A DNA stretch of 64,000 nucleotides from Gibbula magus (taxonomy: Eukaryota; Mollusca; Gastropoda; Trochida; Trochidae): assembly GCA_936450465.1 (NCBI GenBank), contig OW388289.1:75566593-75630592 (forward strand). The letters run 5' to 3'. Within the stretch, counting starts at the first letter, position 1. Each line of letters begins with the position of its first letter. Positions 61,426 through 64,000 of the stretch are shown here, in pieces. A model generated the notes under the pieces. It was given only the letters and a program-made list of their open reading frames with translations, was not told the DNA's origin and searched no databases. The position numbers and the translations under genes were made by a program.

Positions 61426-62520
61426 CTGTACGAAATTAGATAATACTTCAAATTGACCATCAGAATCGATGATTAATTGAATTTCAAAAGAGGAATTTGT
61501 AATCAATTTCCAGTCAGGCATCGTGGAAGATACTGTAGGGTGTGGATATTGTTCTGTAATGGGTACTTTCAAAGAAAGTAATATTCAATTCCATAGAAAG
61601 ACCAAACATCAAGATACTGACTGTAAACTATTATGAAAGTAGAGGCAGATACCTAAATCTTCCTTCACAGACAATGTGCCATGAAACATCTGAGATGGCA
61701 TGAAGTTTTTTAATCGGCCAAAATTATCAATAAAAGAAAATGTATCACGTCAAATTACATGTAAGAAAGATTGATTTGAAAGAACCCGAAATGGAATAAA
61801 CCGAACCAAATTGAACTTATTCCATGCTTTAATCAAAATCAATAATTTATTTTCTAATACTCCTCCTTCTAGTTGCTCAAAGTAAAATAAAAAATCATAT
61901 TTCAAATTGGTTTAATGGTCTTTTGGTCAGTGTCAGCAAAACTATTTACTGAGAGATTTTGACATTTCATCGTATAGACATGTTATAAGTATTAGTTCAT
62001 TGAATGAACAAATGCGATTTCATGGCACGCTTAATTTTGTCATCTCCTAGCATCTTATCTGATGTCATTGCATAGGGACACATGATGGGTAGAACTGTTA
62101 ATAATGTTTCTTATAACTTTCAATCTTTCAACAAAAATCATGTCAACTGGTTATGTTGTCAAAATCATAATAAATGTCCTTTCTTCTCAACATGTACAGA
62201 ATAAACATTGCATTATTATTACCACATTTACCAAAATGAAATTTGCTACACTTAAACGCATTATAAAGGTTTGATAATTGCAACTGAATTTGGTAATACA
62301 CAATTTAAGCATTTAAAATATTGATTTCTTTAGTTTAGTTTTGTTGTGTTGTTGGTAAGTGTTTGACAGTATACTAAGCAGTTTGAAGTTGAATATTGTG
62401 CCACACAAACGTCAAATAGACAAATCTCAAATAGAAGCAGTGTTGATATCCAATAGTAGTAAATTAGGATTAACAGGATGGCAAAATGGTGACAGCACTA
62501 GGATGGTATTAGTACAAATG

Positions 62521-62559
62521 GCATTTGAGAAGTCACGCACGGTGTGACTTCTCAAATGC
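62521..62559. repeat. Perfect 16-bp hairpin with 7-base loop
   Basis: GCATTTGAGAAGTCAC and its exact complement GTGACTTCTCAAATGC are separated by GCACGGT. It lies inside the composite element. A role as an element terminus or transcript hairpin is possible but not shown. Confidence 0.9.
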
Positions 62560-63290
62560 ACTTTCATGTTACATGTTTGTGATATATGGTTACAGATTGT
62601 ACTTCATGCTTGTTCTTTTCAATGGAATCAACTACTTTTTCGCTTCCTTTGCTGACAAAGTTCATATTCAGGAGTTCAATGCCAGTTATTTTCATTATAT
62701 TGAAGCCCTTGACGCATATATAATTGTGAACCTAATTTCAATCACAGCAACCAAAAAGCACAATCACTGAAGGCATGTACAGAACATGTACAGTCAGACG
62801 ATCACGATCACTTCATCAACTATTTTTCACAAATTCTCTAAAAGTATTGAAGTAAACAACTAAAGACTTTGTCCAAATGATCACCTAACTTTAACAATTA
62901 CGACTAAAATTTCCATTGCTTTTTTAATCAATTATTATATACATACTGGCTATATTTCTCTGTTTAACATAATGCTACCAAAGAAACTTGCCGAACACTT
63001 TCAAAATTTTTAACTTACCTTTATTAGAAAAAATATAGGGATACACTGATGCCTCCACATGCATGAACTATGCTTACATGGAAGTAATGATTTGTTTGTG
63101 TCGATGGATTTAGATATTTTCATCAACCGATGCACTAATGTCTGTAATGTCCTATCACTATCACTGCATCTCTCGCTGTACAAAATCACTATCACTGGAG
63201 CCCTGCAGTACAGGGTTCCAGGGGGTGTATTAGGGGCCACAGAGTCACCAACTCTACAATTTTTAATCTCCATTGATCAAGGTACCGGTA

Positions 63291-64000
63291 CCAATATATT
63301 TCTGCTCTCTAGAGAAGAAGTCAAAAAGGCGAATTGAGGAACAGACAGACGCCAAGCCATGCCATGCCATGCCATAGCTCCTTTCAAGTCTGGTGTATGA
63401 AACGTTATCTTCACCTGAGTTTGAGGGATACTGTGTCATACATATTCTTTTCAAAATTCACTTTTTACTGGGTTTTTTCTAAAGGGGACTGGCAAAATGA
63501 GGAACCAATTCCATTATTCCACACTCTTATTTGATAAAAAGAGCACTCTTCATATAATCTGTGAATCAAGGTGTACATCCACTTAACAAAATAAAACAAC
63601 ACCTGGAAAATAAAACCACACACAAACAAAACACAAGGCCAAGTCTAACTGGCTCAAAGCTGTGACATAAAAACAAAAACAGATACCCACAGAAACCGAC
63701 GTGGTACCCAAAGCAAGTACAGGTACTGTGTGCCCTGTGCACCGCCACCAGACCCAGGCCGGTGAGAGAACCACTTGTGAACAGGCGTTCATCAGAGCTC
63801 AGAGCTGACTGCCATTTTACATTTCCATGGTTTTGAGGGAGGGACATTTTTCAATAGAATTAAAATACAGAATCATATAATTCCATGATGTATCGGTTTT
63901 GTGGGATATATATTGTACATACCGGATACTTTTAAAACAGTTGCAAATTTGCAAGCCTTCATTAGGTAATATAGGAAATATTCGCGGACCTGACCGTGCA
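63291..64000. other. No recognisable gene
   Basis: Contains a (GCCAT)n run near 63355-63375 and a G+C-richer block at 63690-63830 whose minus-strand frame (63847-63566) has no recognisable domain. It lies upstream of the visible X11/Mint exons and is probably intronic. Confidence 0.5.

Larger units (their letters stand above)
60345..63290. mobile_element. Composite repeat element with inverted arms
   Basis: About 75 bp at 60923-60998 (CACCCCCTGGAACCCTGTAC, CTCCAGTGATAGTGATTTTG) is repeated as its complement at 63157-63232. GATCGTGAT-rich segments occur inside both arms (61335-61425 and 62795-62810). TACCGGTACCTT at 60346 and its complement near 63280 may be the outer ends. The 137-codon plus-strand frame starting at 60901 begins in the left arm and is not recognisable. 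The interior (61440-62790) shows no transposase or reverse transcriptase. Boundaries are uncertain. Confidence 0.6.

Overview
The window is non-coding-rich, AT-rich animal DNA. The only host gene I can recognise is a piece of a minus-strand X11/Mint (APBA) adaptor gene. Three exons encode most of its phosphotyrosine-binding (PTB/PID) domain: 56125-55974, 38676-38590 and 34394-34230. All have canonical AG/GT borders and compatible phases, and they join into 134 continuous codons. The rest of the window (about 8 kb upstream, introns of about 17.3 kb and 4.2 kb, and at least 34 kb downstream) is intron filled with repeats. The exons for the end of the PTB domain and the two PDZ domains were not found. 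They probably lie beyond position 1, and the N-terminal exons beyond 64000.
The organism is a metazoan, most likely a mollusc or another lophotrochozoan. The PTB exons have the invertebrate X11 form. A tRNA-headed SINE with a 'GTTTAACGCCG'-type tail and (ACTC)n end, of the kind common in gastropods and bivalves, occurs at least five times. This placement is an inference.
Layout. 1-13 kb: a possible copia gag relic, a 63-bp tandem array, SINE copies, a TA-flanked MITE and two GATCCC-rich arrays. 13-20 kb: a palindromic foldback next to two CRE palindromes, a SINE fragment with a 14-bp target duplication, and a hAT-like non-autonomous element. 25-31 kb: a repeat rich in nuclear-receptor half-sites, then a foldback element interrupted by a 5'-truncated, frameshifted LINE. 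32-39 kb: a 78-bp array, two exons, and a 32-copy 69-bp array that begins exactly at an exon's 5' splice site. 46-48 kb: a tandem duplication of about 0.77 kb carrying GA/GACA microsatellites. 49-55 kb: small arrays, a G/C-tract MITE, two DR2 motifs and a tRNA-like SINE head. 60-63 kb: a composite element with inverted arms.
The long open frames at 32.1-32.5, 36.3-38.7 and 46.4-47.7 kb come from tandem repeats or microsatellites and should not be called genes. The most interesting locus is the 69-bp array, which duplicates the 5' splice-site region of a PTB exon about 32 times and stays in frame with that exon. I found no new multi-gene system.
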